This document shows positions 43,192-53,172 of a stretch of 64,000 bases of DNA, piece after piece. A program made the translations under genes and the position numbers. Source of the stretch: Pogona vitticeps (taxonomy: Eukaryota > Chordata > Lepidosauria > Squamata > Agamidae); NCBI RefSeq assembly GCF_051106095.1, contig NC_135793.1, forward strand, positions 8,361,001 through 8,425,000, in the 5' to 3' direction. A model generated the notes under the pieces. It did no database searches. It was not told the DNA's origin and saw only the letters and a program-made list of their open reading frames with translations. Numbering within the stretch: position 1 is the first letter of the stretch; every line of letters starts with the position of its first letter.

Positions 43192-43215
43192 GGCGGCGGC
43201 GGCGGCGGCGGCGGC
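43192..43215 (-). repeat. (GCC)8 trinucleotide run in the RAB33A 5' leader
   Basis: Eight tandem GGC units on the plus strand (GCC in the transcript), ending about 42 nt upstream of the RAB33A ATG. Confidence 0.9.
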
Positions 43216-43828
43216 TCCGCTGGAACGCCCCGAGACGAGGCGGAGCAGAGCGCACGGGCGCGGCGCGGCCACGAGGCGCTCCCGGAGGAGGCAGGGGCGC
43301 AGGAGCTCAGCACCGCCTCGGCCCCGCCGGCAGGATCCACGGGGACGCCGCGGCCCCTTCGCCCGCCCGCCCGCTGCCGCCGCTCCAGCTGCTCCAGCTG
43401 CTCGCCGCCGCCGCCGTTGCAGGAGGAAGGCTTCGGCTTCGCCGCCCGGGAGCCGCCCCTCGGGCCGCGGTGCCATTGGCCGACGAGCCGGCAGCCGGGT
43501 TCCTGGCGCCGCCCACCGGGGGCGGAGTCCGAGGAAGGACCGACAGCAGCCGCCCGCTCTGCCCTGCCTTTACCTTTGCCTCGCCCGGCGCTCGGCTGTG
43601 CCCGCTCGAGGGCGGCGTCGCAGGCAGGCCGGCTCCCCGCCGCGCGACCTCACCCGCCGCGCGGGCGCTCGTCCTGGCTCGGTCGCTGGAAGGGGAGAGG
43701 GCAGCGGGCAGGGGCCCCATTTTCGCACCTGGTGAAGGGGGCGCGTATAAGAGCCAGTGGGAGAAAGAAGAAACCGCTCTCGTGCGCGGTATGTACCTCG
43801 GGTCGTGAGCTGTTCCAGCAGTGGCAGG

Positions 43829-44068
43829 TTGGCTGGAGAATCGCTCAGTGATTAGGTCTCTGGCCGCAGAACCAGAGGTTGGGAGGTTCGATTCCCCAGC
43901 TGTGCCTCCCGGGAAAAGAGCCAGCCGGTGTGGCCATGGGCCAGCTGCATTGTCCCAGGGTGTATCCGAGAATAAAGGCATGGCAAGGCACTTCTGTGTT
44001 GTCTCGACCTCAAAGACCCCAGAAAGGGTCTCCATAAATCAGAATTGGCTTGATGGCACATCATTATA
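43829..44068 (+). mobile_element. Sauria-type tRNA SINE, copy 6
   Basis: TGGCTGGAGAATCGCTCAGTG head, GGAGGTTCGATTCCCC B box, TTGGCTTGATGGCACATC tail. It sits just upstream of the RAB33A CpG block. Confidence 0.9.
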
Positions 44069-47000
44069 ATTGTAACTATCGTGATGATGATTTGCCAGTG
44101 TCAGCCCTGCACAAGGGAGTTTCCGTGGATGAATGGGGATTTGAACCCAAGTCTCTTGGGGTCCTAGCCCCACACTCCGTTAAATCACACTGGCTGCGAG
44201 ACTACTCCTTTTTTATGTTCAACGCTAAAGAGTTGTACTGCATCGTTACTGCAACATTGAACGAAACCAGAATTAGTTATCTCTATGCAAAAGCGAAGTA
44301 CAAGGACTTTAGGAAGTCATCGATTCATGGGGTGGCCATCATGGGGGGACTTGATAGCACATAACACCATGGACAGTTGACTCTGGCTTCCTTTTTTCCA
44401 CTGGAAATCTCGCCCTCCTAGTGCCAATGGGCAGCAGCTGCCACTGGTCTTTGGAGATTGTCTTCCATGGGACTTGATGTGGAGGCTGAGGCTGCACATT
44501 TTAGCAAGACGTGGTAGTGACTACACATAGCTTTAGATGCAGATTTCCTGGAAGACCAGTGAGACTTTAAAATGGATTAGGGGCTTGATTGCATATACTG
44601 TATGCCATGTAGGCTTGATTGCAAGGCCTGCTAGGAATTCTAAACATGACTCGCTTCAAAATTCCCAGGGGCAGCTACTGTAAGGCTGGATTAAGAGTTG
44701 CCAAGACCCTAAACCATGGGTGGGCAGAGTGCAATTCTTACAGCCCACAACTATCCCTCAGGTCCCTTCCCCCCCCCTTGCAAAAATTGTTAATTGCTGC
44801 TCTTGAAAGCTTCCAGAATTAGGAGTTCATCCATTAAATAGGGGTTTAGGCCCCCTGCATTGAGACATATCATTTTCAAATCTTAAATGGATTTCCTGTG
44901 CCATCCAGATTGTTTGTAATCTGTGTAGCTCCTGGAGGATCCAGGAAATGGGGACCATAAGACCTGCTAAGGTTGTCCATTTATGCCCTAAACTAATTCA
45001 GTTTTTACACCCCTCCACACACACACTTTAAGAGTACACAGCCCTTGCTCAAATCCCAGGCCATTTATGTCATTATCCAAATATATACTGGGGGAGTATT
45101 TTAGGGTTACCCAGTGTGTACTGGAGAGTGATGGACGAGGACTCAGATCTGGATTTGTCCCCCCCCCTCACCATGGCAGCCATGGAAACCCACAGGGGTG
45201 GGGGGGGTGGAACTGGTCTTCTAAACCATTCCTTAAACATCTCACTTAGTTTGAAAGTCCTACAAGGGTCACGATCAGTTGGTTGACTTGATAGTTGATA
45301 ATAGACACAATAGGAGCAAAATTTAGCAGACACCATCCACACATCAAATTGCCTTTCTTCAATCAGCTTGGTGGCCTTCCTGGGAGTCTACACCTCTGAT
45401 CATTCCCAGACTCTCTCTGTGTGTGGGGGTGGGGGTGGGTGGGTGGAGAGATGTATAGTCTACACATGCTGGGCACCAGGTAGGAGAAGTGAATTGTTTG
45501 GTAAGTGCCTTTGTTAAAAGGTTTTAACACAAAAACTGGTGGCTGGTAAAGAACATCTTAAAGAAGTTGCCTTTCCAATTACATTTTATATAATTGCAAT
45601 TTTTAACGTTATCTTGTACAGCATACTGGAAAACGCTGTTGTAAAATGGTTTAGGAATTCAACTAAAATGATCATATTAGTTAGAGGCAAGGTAATTCAA
45701 TGTACAGTAGAATTTATCTTGTACACTTAAGTTTTTAATTACATTAGTTGCCACTACTGGCAAGATTGCCAATGACCCCATTCGAGGTTCAGCACTCCAC
45801 TTCTGGCTAAATTGCTTCCTCCCTGGTAGCTTCCAGGATTGAGCGAGCGAGCAACTTTTATAATATCCATAAATTGAATGTGCATACACAGAAGTGACAT
45901 TTCATCAGCCAGTGAGCAATTGCCCTCTTACTGTTTGCCGCTGTAGCAGCCTCTGCAATCTTCTCCAGCCGTTTGAAGGCCTCAAAAGGAAATCACTGAA
46001 GAGGCACTTCTATAATCTGTTGCCTTTTCTCTTCAGAAGCTTCCAAGGAATTAAGCCATGAAGAGTTGGAATGTCACTCCTGAAGGAAAACACAATTGTG
46101 TGGAATGGACGCAGAGTTGGAATGGTTCACACATCCCATGTTCCACTGTTTGAGGAGTATCAGAATCATGCCCCGGTACATCTGAATGAGCCACTCTGCT
46201 TGAAAAACCAGAGAGAACTTCCATTTTACCTCAAACACAATGGTGCTCATTAGTTTTTACATGTTACACTGGAAGATGTCAAGTGATAGAAACGCTTATG
46301 TGAAAACCAGCTCTGAAATTTTAGTCTTTCTAGGTGCCACAAGACTTGTGCATTCTACAAGGGGTTAGACTAGATAATCCCCACAATCCCATCCAACTCA
46401 AAAAATATTGATTCCAAGATTCTGCATTGCTTCAGAGCAATGGTTCCCAACCTTGGGGTCCCCAGATGATTTGGACTAAAATTCCCAGAAGCCTTTCCCA
46501 CTAGCTGTGCTGGCCACAATTTCTGGGAGTTATAGTCCAAGAACATCTGGGGATCCAAGGCTGGGAACCACTGCTTTAGAGGCTAAACTCAATGGCCATT
46601 CCAATTTGTCCACCAAAAGGAAAGGGATTTGTTCATCACTGCCATTTCAATAAATCTACCCTACTTGAGGCTGGCATTTGATTTTGTCGTTTGCTGCAAT
46701 ATTATGAACATGACCATCTCTTTGGAGCTGGCAATACTGTACTTCAGTCGAGATGAATGACTCAGAAAGAAGACATTTGCTTGGAGAAACCTTGTATATG
46801 GAATCCTGAGCTGCCTTTACTTGTACATGGGTGGGGAAGAGAGAGGAAGGAGGGCTGTTTTACCTGGCTCTCCATTGGCAGTGCACTAAGGAAGAATCAC
46901 AACATGTTCCATTTTGAATTCTGATTTCTCCTCCACTTCCTTACGTCGGCCCTTATGTGGTGGAGTCAACACACCAGGAAAAGGAAGCATGGAGCCCTCC

Positions 47001-47687
47001 CAGATGCTATGGGTCTACAACTTCCAACATCCCATAGCTTTGGCTACACAGAAAAAATGGGGAGTAGGGAAATGCATTGTGTGTTTTAACATATGGACAA
47101 ATTTTGTTTCTGAGTTGTGGCTGTCAGGGAAGCCAGGCAGGAGTGGCTACTGCACGCACATACCAAGTGCGGGCTTCTCATGGCGCGTCTGGTGGGCCAC
47201 TATCGGAACAGAAGGCTGGATTAGATGAACCTCTGGGCTGAGCCAGTGTGACTCTTCTCAAGAACGTTAAGTGCCATTTTGAATCCACAGAGCAGCTTAG
47301 GAGCTGTATTATTCACGACAAAAGGGGTGTGTAGGTGTGTGTACATGCACATACCTTTACAGAGATACACCTTAGCAGAGATTACTGTTCTCAGTGGTAC
47401 CACCAGAGAAGTAGGCACCCAACGATCTAGATGGATTTTTCCTTCAAGCATCTGGAACGGCTGTCATCGCCATGGCACTCGCCTGAATTGATGGAGCGAG
47501 AACACACACATACACACTTCTGCTAGCCCACACTTCCCAAAACACTGCATAACATATCAACTGCCAGTTTCTTCCTTCTGAAAGCACGCAAGCAGAGACT
47601 CTTGGAAGACTAAGCATATTCCGACACCACATCTCCTCCCCAAAAGTGTTATTAGGGACGGCAGCTTAAAAAAAATGAATAAACAAA
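44069..47687. other. Intergenic region between RAB33A and MARS2
   Basis: No gene seen. Contains a GT/GGGT-rich run near 45415-45445 and one palindromic MITE listed separately. The rest is unassigned. Confidence 0.5.
46439..46573. mobile_element. Palindromic hAT-like MITE, second copy
   Basis: AATGGTTCCCAACCTTGGGG ... CAAGGCTGGGAACCACTG, with TTCCCAGAAG mirrored by CTGGGAGTTATAGTCC. Same design as the copy at 32458. Confidence 0.75.
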
Positions 47688-48851
47688 TCACGTCTCCCCA
47701 CAGCTTCTGTCTTGAGGTTTCTCCAGCCTAGGAAACAAGAGCCCCACGTCAGGCCCAAGTCTCCTCCCTTCAAAGGGACATTTCTCCCCATAGTAGCGAG
47801 GCAGGAAGTTCAAAGCTTTGAAAGATCGTTCTGCGGCCCCGACAGCCAGCCTGGTGAGGATTTTATCCGCAATGGTCGGGATCGCGGGTTGCAACAGGAC
47901 CCCATAAACCCGAAGGCATTCCAGAGCGACGTGAAGGACGGTGTCCCGCCGACGCTTCTGGTCTGGCTCCTTGAGTTGGAGTTTCCAAGGAGCGTGCCTT
48001 TGGACGAAGCTGTTGGTCTGCCTCACGCAATCCGAGATGGCTTCCAAAGCCCTGTAGATGTGAAATTGTTCAAAAGAACTGCTGACTTTCAGGGGTAAAT
48101 CTTTCACCGAGGACACCAGCTCATAATCTTCTGCTGAGGTCCACGCAGATCCTCCTGCTCCTGTGCCTCTGGGGAAGCACACCTCTGAAAAGCAAGGGTA
48201 GGTCCCACTGGGGTTCAGACCGGGGGCTGTGCAACGGTTGAGGAGCCCCCCGAGGGCATCCGCCAGCTCCGAATTGATCAGGTTGATGGCCTTCCTGGGG
48301 TAGTAATCGTTGTCCCATTCGGGGACGCCCTGCCTCAACAGGAAGTACCGAAAGCCGTCCACGGAGTATTGCCGGAAGCAGGCGGCTGGGTCCACCACGT
48401 TGCCAAGGCTCTTGGACATCTTCTGCCCCTGCACCGTCCAGTGCGAGTGCACCAAGATCTGTTCTGGGGGTTCCAATCCTGCCGCCATCAGCAGGGCAGG
48501 CCAGTAGATGGCATGGAACTTGAGAATATCTTTGCCCACTACGTGGCACGCCATGGGCCACGAGGCACGGTGGGCATTGGGATAGCCGAGAACGGTTAGG
48601 TAGTTCACAAGGGCGTCCACCCAGACGTAGACGGTTTGCGAGGAGTCCCCTGGAACAGGGATTCCCCACTGCAGGCGGTTTCTGTGGCGGGAGACGGAGA
48701 GGTCAGGCAGGTCCTGTCCCAGCCAGAGGAGCACCTGCTGGCGGAAGGGTTCGGGGGTGACGGCGGCCTTCTTGTCCTGGAGCCATCTCCGCAACGGCTC
48801 CCGGAACGCCGACAGCTTGAAAATGTAATTCTCCTCCTTGGTCCAGTGTGC
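47688..48851 (-). CDS. MARS2: MARS2 terminal coding exon 3
   Basis: 388 codons including the stop, from [14 protein letters not shown] to DRSCGET. Contains KMSKS and the anticodon-binding domain. Acceptor GCATCTCAG. The frame stays open upstream of the acceptor, but that part is intron. Confidence 0.95.
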   Translation of the reverse strand, partial: AHWTKEENYIFKLSAFREPLRRWLQDKKAAVTPEPFRQQVLLWLGQDLPDLSVSRHRNRLQWGIPVPGDSSQTVYVWVDALVNYLTVLGYPNAHRASWPMACHVVGKDILKFHAIYWPALLMAAGLEPPEQILVHSHWTVQGQKMSKSLGNVVDPAACFRQYSVDGFRYFLLRQGVPEWDNDYYPRKAINLINSELADALGGLLNRCTAPGLNPSGTYPCFSEVCFPRGTGAGGSAWTSAEDYELVSSVKDLPLKVSSSFEQFHIYRALEAISDCVRQTNSFVQRHAPWKLQLKEPDQKRRRDTVLHVALECLRVYGVLLQPAIPTIADKILTRLAVGAAERSFKALNFLPRYYGEKCPFEGRRLGPDVGLLFPRLEKPQDRSCGET

Positions 48852-51800
48852 CTGAGATGCAAGAGAAAAAAGGGGGGTCACCACCTTACTCCTTGGCCAG
48901 TTTTCCTCTTCCTTTAGTGCCTCTCCAAACAGCATCTCCTCTACCTTTCCCCAGCAAAGCCTAATGGGGCTTCAGTCCATTCTCTCTTCCCTTTCTATAA
49001 GAAACCTGACTTCTTGTTGTAGAGCAGAGGTGGCCAACCTGTGGGTCACGAGGATGCTTTTTTAAAGCCCGCTACAGGTACCCTGCCGTTCTGCCATGCA
49101 CGGCCACTGGCACCACGTGAACCCTGGGCACACAAGAGGAATCAGCCCACTGTGCTCCTTGATTCCCAGCAAAAAACAGCCTTCTGCCAACTTCTCCAAA
49201 AAGAGGTCTCATCGTCTGGAAAGAGTTTGATTCTTCTGGGAAACGAGATTCACAAGGATGATGCTCAACAGAATCAAGTTCCTGCAGGACCAAACAGCTG
49301 TTTTGGGGGAGCCAATTATGTTGGAAAACTGAGTGTCTTGAGAGGAACACTCTCTGCAAGTGGATGGAGATCAGAGGAGGCAATTGTGGCTCGCCAGATT
49401 TTGTTGGGCTGTAATTCCCAGCCTTGGGCTCTCAAGATGTGTTCTTGGACTGCCACTCCCAGAGACCTTCACCACTAGCTGTGCTGGCCAGGATTTCTGT
49501 CCAAGAACATCTGGGGCCCTACGATTGGGAGTGACTAACCCTAGAAAGTTACAATGGCCCACTGCTATTTTAGATGCAGTGGAATTGCTGGTGGCTGCAC
49601 ACGGCCTTGCTGTGACTGCCAGAACTGCAGCCAGCCGAGCCATGAAGCCACGATGTCTGTCTTAAAAGCAACATTTAGTGAAGGGGAGGGCCAACCATGG
49701 CCCCTGGGTCACAAAGGGGTGTTTCTGCAGTCTCTCAACAGAGGCCCCAAGGCAAAGCCCCATCCAGTGCCTGTTTGAACCAAAACAAGGTCTGAAGACC
49801 AGCAGTTTTCTGCTCCAGGGCCCGCCCTCAAAAACAGAGTTGCCCATGTGGACACTTCCTGGTTTGTTTGTTTTTAAATGCCATTTTCAGTATTTCTGGG
49901 GATGGTATAACCTGGCAGGGAGAAGAAGGGCTTGTATTTGACTCTCTCCAGCCCTGATATCTTGCCCACTCCTGGTTAAAATAATGAAAAGATCAAAGAC
50001 TTGAGAAAGAGAGAGAGAGAGAAGAATTGGAGGAATTTAAAAGGCTTTCAAAAATATCAAAAGGAAAATGATTAAGAAACATCTAGGGTCTTCAGACCAC
50101 ACATTAGCCTGTCGAAGACCCTTCTCTGAGTCACCTTAATGTCAGCTATAATCTGGGAGGTGACCAGAGAGATGGTCTTCTCCATGGGGGCACCTCATCG
50201 ACAACGAAATTCCCTCCATGGGAAGGCTTGACTGATGCCTCCTTAGCTATCTTTTCAATGCTAGACAAAAATAAAACAGCAGCAGCAATAAAAACAACCG
50301 TGCCATGTATCTAAATTGAAAAACCAGTCCCTGTCTTCATTTTTTTTTGAATGTTTTACTATGTGAACTACAGTACTGTATTCTGTGAGTTTGTATTGGA
50401 GAGTAGCATAGATATTTCCCAGGTGAAGAAAGGGCCAGACGTTCCACTGAAGCTGTTCTTAACTCTGAAGCCAAAGCATGGGGCAGAACAAAGAGCTTTT
50501 TAAATATACAGTGGTGCCTCGCACAATGAGGTTAATCCGTTCCGGATTAACCCTCGCTGTGTGAAAACATCGCTGTACGGATCAAAAAAAGCCATTGGAA
50601 CGCATTAAACAGTACAGCGATGTTTCTCCGATGGCCAGCAGCCATTTTCGCGCCCTCCCCTCGCTTAACGAGGGCGCGAAAATGCTGCGCGCCGGTGGCT
50701 TCCGGTGCCCATTTTGTGGCTTCCGGTGGCCATTTTGAAGCCGCCTAACAGCTGATCGGCGGGTCGCAAAGCGAAGGTCGGTAAGTGAACTGCTTACCGA
50801 ACTTCGCTCTCCGATTTTGAGCCATAGGGGCTGTCGGTGTGCGATCGCATTTGCGATCGCTAGAACGGCCCCATTGTGCGGATTCGTCGTTCTACGGTGC
50901 ACTCGTAGTGCGAGGCACCACTGTACAAGCTTTCGAGTATCTCCTAAATAACCCAAACTCTAGACCCAACTGGCTTTTCCTGAGTAGGGAGTCCCATAAG
51001 CTTGAGACCACCATGGAGAAGGCTTGGCTCCAAGCCATGAGAGACACTTCCTGGAAGGAAGACACGCCAAGAGAGCTCTGAGGCTTCCCTGTGGATCGGA
51101 CAAGACACCCTGAGGAAGTTATACAATCATGGTACCTGGTGGCCGCTCTCCAGGGAAACCATGCACCTGTGGCCATGGGCGTCAGGACGTTCCGTGACCT
51201 GGGAAGCGGTCAAGAAGCTTTCCTCGGCTGTGCAGTACCAGCCTTCGTAAGCCCCTTGATAGAGCCAGCCCCGGTCGCGTAGAGTGACCCAGAAGTGCTC
51301 CACAGCCTGTCTGTGCCGTGGCTCCGTGGTGCGGATGAAATCGGTGTAGGAGATGCCGGCCGTCGTGAAAAGCTCCCGGAACTCGGCCGATACACGGTCG
51401 CAGAACTGTTGTGGGGGGACGCCGGCCGCCGCCGCTGCCGCCTGGATCTTCAGCCCATGCTCATCAGTTCCTGGATAGGGAAACAGGAGAGGACACGAGA
51501 CTGTGAGTCCAGCAGACATGATCCTCCGACCTCAGCCTTTCAAGGATCCGGAGAACTATTGTGTGTGAAAGACACCAAGTTCCTGGGCTCCATTTCTTGG
51601 GAAATTCCACATGGCAACAAGACGATAGGTCCCCCCATCCCACCCCGAATGTAACAGATCTGCCTTGGGTTCTTTTAAAGAGAAAGACAGGGGTAAAGAT
51701 ATTTTAAAATAAATCTCTGTGTGTGTGTGTGTGTCTGTATGCACCCACACACAGAGAGACTCTTTTGTTGTTGTTTAGTCGTCGTGTCCGACGGGGTGGA

Positions 51801-52875
51801 AGTTGCAGGTTACTTGGCTATTATAAAAGGGGGCTGCGACTTGGAAAAGTTTGGGAACCACTGGCTTAATGGCCGAAGAGGGATTTTGAAGCCTGATCTC
51901 CCCCTAGTCTTAATCTAACAATCCAAACAATACACTGGCTCTCATCGGAGCGCTTTATATTCCATCTAAATTGGAAACATGTACATCAGGCTTCCTAAAA
52001 CTAGTGTTGTTCAGCTGTGTTTTTCTAGACCTGCAATCTCCAGCTGGAATCCCTGCACTTTGCCACATCAGTAATACATGAGCTGTGGCCTTGCTGATAC
52101 CCCACTACTACTCCCATTATCCTTCAACACTGGCCAAATGGAACTGACGTCCAAAATTATCCATAGGGTCACAAGTTTCCCACTCTTATCTAAACTGTTC
52201 CAATCATGCAATACAAGTCCCTAATCTACGACGGAGAAAACAATACAAGAAAAAGTCTCTCCGCACCTGACGTTCACACATTGCTGGACACACGTTAAAT
52301 GCGTGTCCACTCTGTACAGACACGCGATCACGCGGCTATCAGAATCCATTTCCACATGCTCATGCAGTGTTTAGAGACGGCACTACTGGAACTGCCGTCG
52401 TTCAGGCTGGGAGCGGGGGAGACCAAGTGTGCCGCTGAGCTGTTGCGAACGCAGACACACGGGTCGAATGTAACGTGTGAACGCCCCACTCAGAAAGATA
52501 ATCAAGACGCGAGACCCTTCTAATCCGAAACGCCCCGGCACCTGCCTACATACAGCCCTGTTCCCTCCACGGCCGCCTCGCCCACTGACCGGTGGAGAAG
52601 CAGCCGCCTCCCTGGCCCTGCAGCTCCCGGTACCGATGCAAAGCATCCGCCAGCACCGCCGAGTAGAGGTGCCCGATGTGGGGCGAGCCGTTCACGTAGA
52701 AGATGGGCGTGGAGAGCAGCTTCCTCCCGGGAGGGGTCCCGCCACCGCTCAGGGCACGGCAGCGCCCCCACCCCCGGGGCCGCCAGGAGGAGGACGCCGC
52801 CGCCCCCACCGACCACGCCGCCCCCGCCGTCCCCCGGAGCCAGCCGCGCGCCGCGGGAGAGCCGCCCAGGGCCAT
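47688..52875 (-). CDS. MARS2: MARS2 mitochondrial methionyl-tRNA synthetase, three exons
   Basis: Exons 52875-52590, 51470-51136 and 48851-47688 join in phases 1 and 0 to 1785 nt, 594 residues (human 593). The enzyme charges mitochondrial tRNA-Met with methionine in the matrix; it is a class I synthetase. Seen: an Arg/Ala-rich, acid-poor leader (about residues 1-50) fitting an import signal; [17 protein letters not shown] with the HIGH motif at 66-69; TDEHGLKIQ; the tRNA-facing segment [42 protein letters not shown] at 351-355; and the helical anticodon-binding part ending [19 protein letters not shown]. Human MARS2 is a single-exon gene; this copy has two GT-AG introns. It stands head-to-head with AIFM1, 224 bp between start codons. 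It reads as fully intact. Confidence 0.95.
50509..50923. mobile_element. pogo/Tigger-type MITE, copy 7
   Basis: CAGTGGTGCCTCGCACAATG ... GTGCGAGGCACCACTG, flanked by TA, 415 bp. In MARS2 intron 2. Confidence 0.9.
51136..51470 (-). CDS. MARS2: MARS2 coding exon 2
   Basis: Codes [16 protein letters not shown] through SLESGHQ. Acceptor CTATCCAG, donor CCAG|GTACCA, phase 1 to 0. It aligns with the human connective-peptide region (DFIRTTE, YEGWYC). Confidence 0.95.
52590..52875 (-). CDS. MARS2: MARS2 coding exon 1
   Basis: Codes [15 protein letters not shown] through [14 protein letters not shown]: the targeting leader and the HIGH motif. Donor CACCG|GTCAGT, phase 1, rebuilding GTDEHG with exon 2. 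Confidence 0.93.
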
Positions 52876-53099
52876 GAGTCCCGCCGGAGGACCGACCGCG
52901 TGCCCCCTCCAGGCATAGACAGGCGCCTTCCTAGAACGTCGCCGCTCACGCCGGTCCGAGACCGCGCGTGCGCCGGGGCCGGGCTCGTGGCGCGCCTGCG
53001 CAAAGGGGGGGCGTCCCTCTCTGGCCGTAGCTGAGGCGACCGGAGAGCCGTGAGCGAGCGAGGGCGGCCGGCGGAGCGGGTCCGGGGCTCGCCGCCATC
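52876..53099. promoter_or_regulatory. Bidirectional MARS2/AIFM1 promoter with NRF-1-like sites
   Basis: The 224 bp between the two start codons must hold both leaders and the shared promoter. GC-rich, no TATA box. Two NRF-1-like motifs: CGCGCGTGCGCC at 52963-52974 and minus-strand TGCGCAGGCGCG at 52991-53002. NRF-1 is the classic activator of nuclear genes for mitochondrial proteins. Confidence 0.7.
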
Positions 53100-53172
53100 A
53101 TGTTCCGGTGCCGGCTGGCCACCCCCTTGGTGCGAACGCTGGGCCCGAGTGCCCGGAGCCGGGCGGGGAGAG
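53100..53172 (+). CDS. AIFM1: AIFM1 coding exon 1
   Basis: Codes MFRCRLATPLVRTLGPSARS then RAGRG, an arginine-rich leader. Donor AGAG|GTGAGC, phase 1. The leader is shorter than in human but shares MFRC and PLVRT. Confidence 0.88.

Larger units (their letters stand above)
42820..43790 (-). promoter_or_regulatory. RAB33A: CpG-rich promoter and 5' UTR of RAB33A
   Basis: Extremely GC- and CpG-rich block spanning exon 1 and about 650 bp upstream. This composition makes long spurious open frames on both strands. It includes a GGC trinucleotide run at 43192-43215. Confidence 0.65.

Noticed and set aside
42659-43851. Long plus-strand open frames (up to 358 codons) over the RAB33A promoter
   Set aside because: Low-complexity Arg/Ala/Pro/Gly composition, overlapping the real exon 1 on the other strand; a product of CpG-island base composition.
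48852-48935. Upstream in-frame extension of MARS2 exon 3 starting [12 protein letters not shown]
   Set aside because: It is intron sequence before a clear acceptor; exons 1 and 2 supply the true N-terminal half including HIGH.
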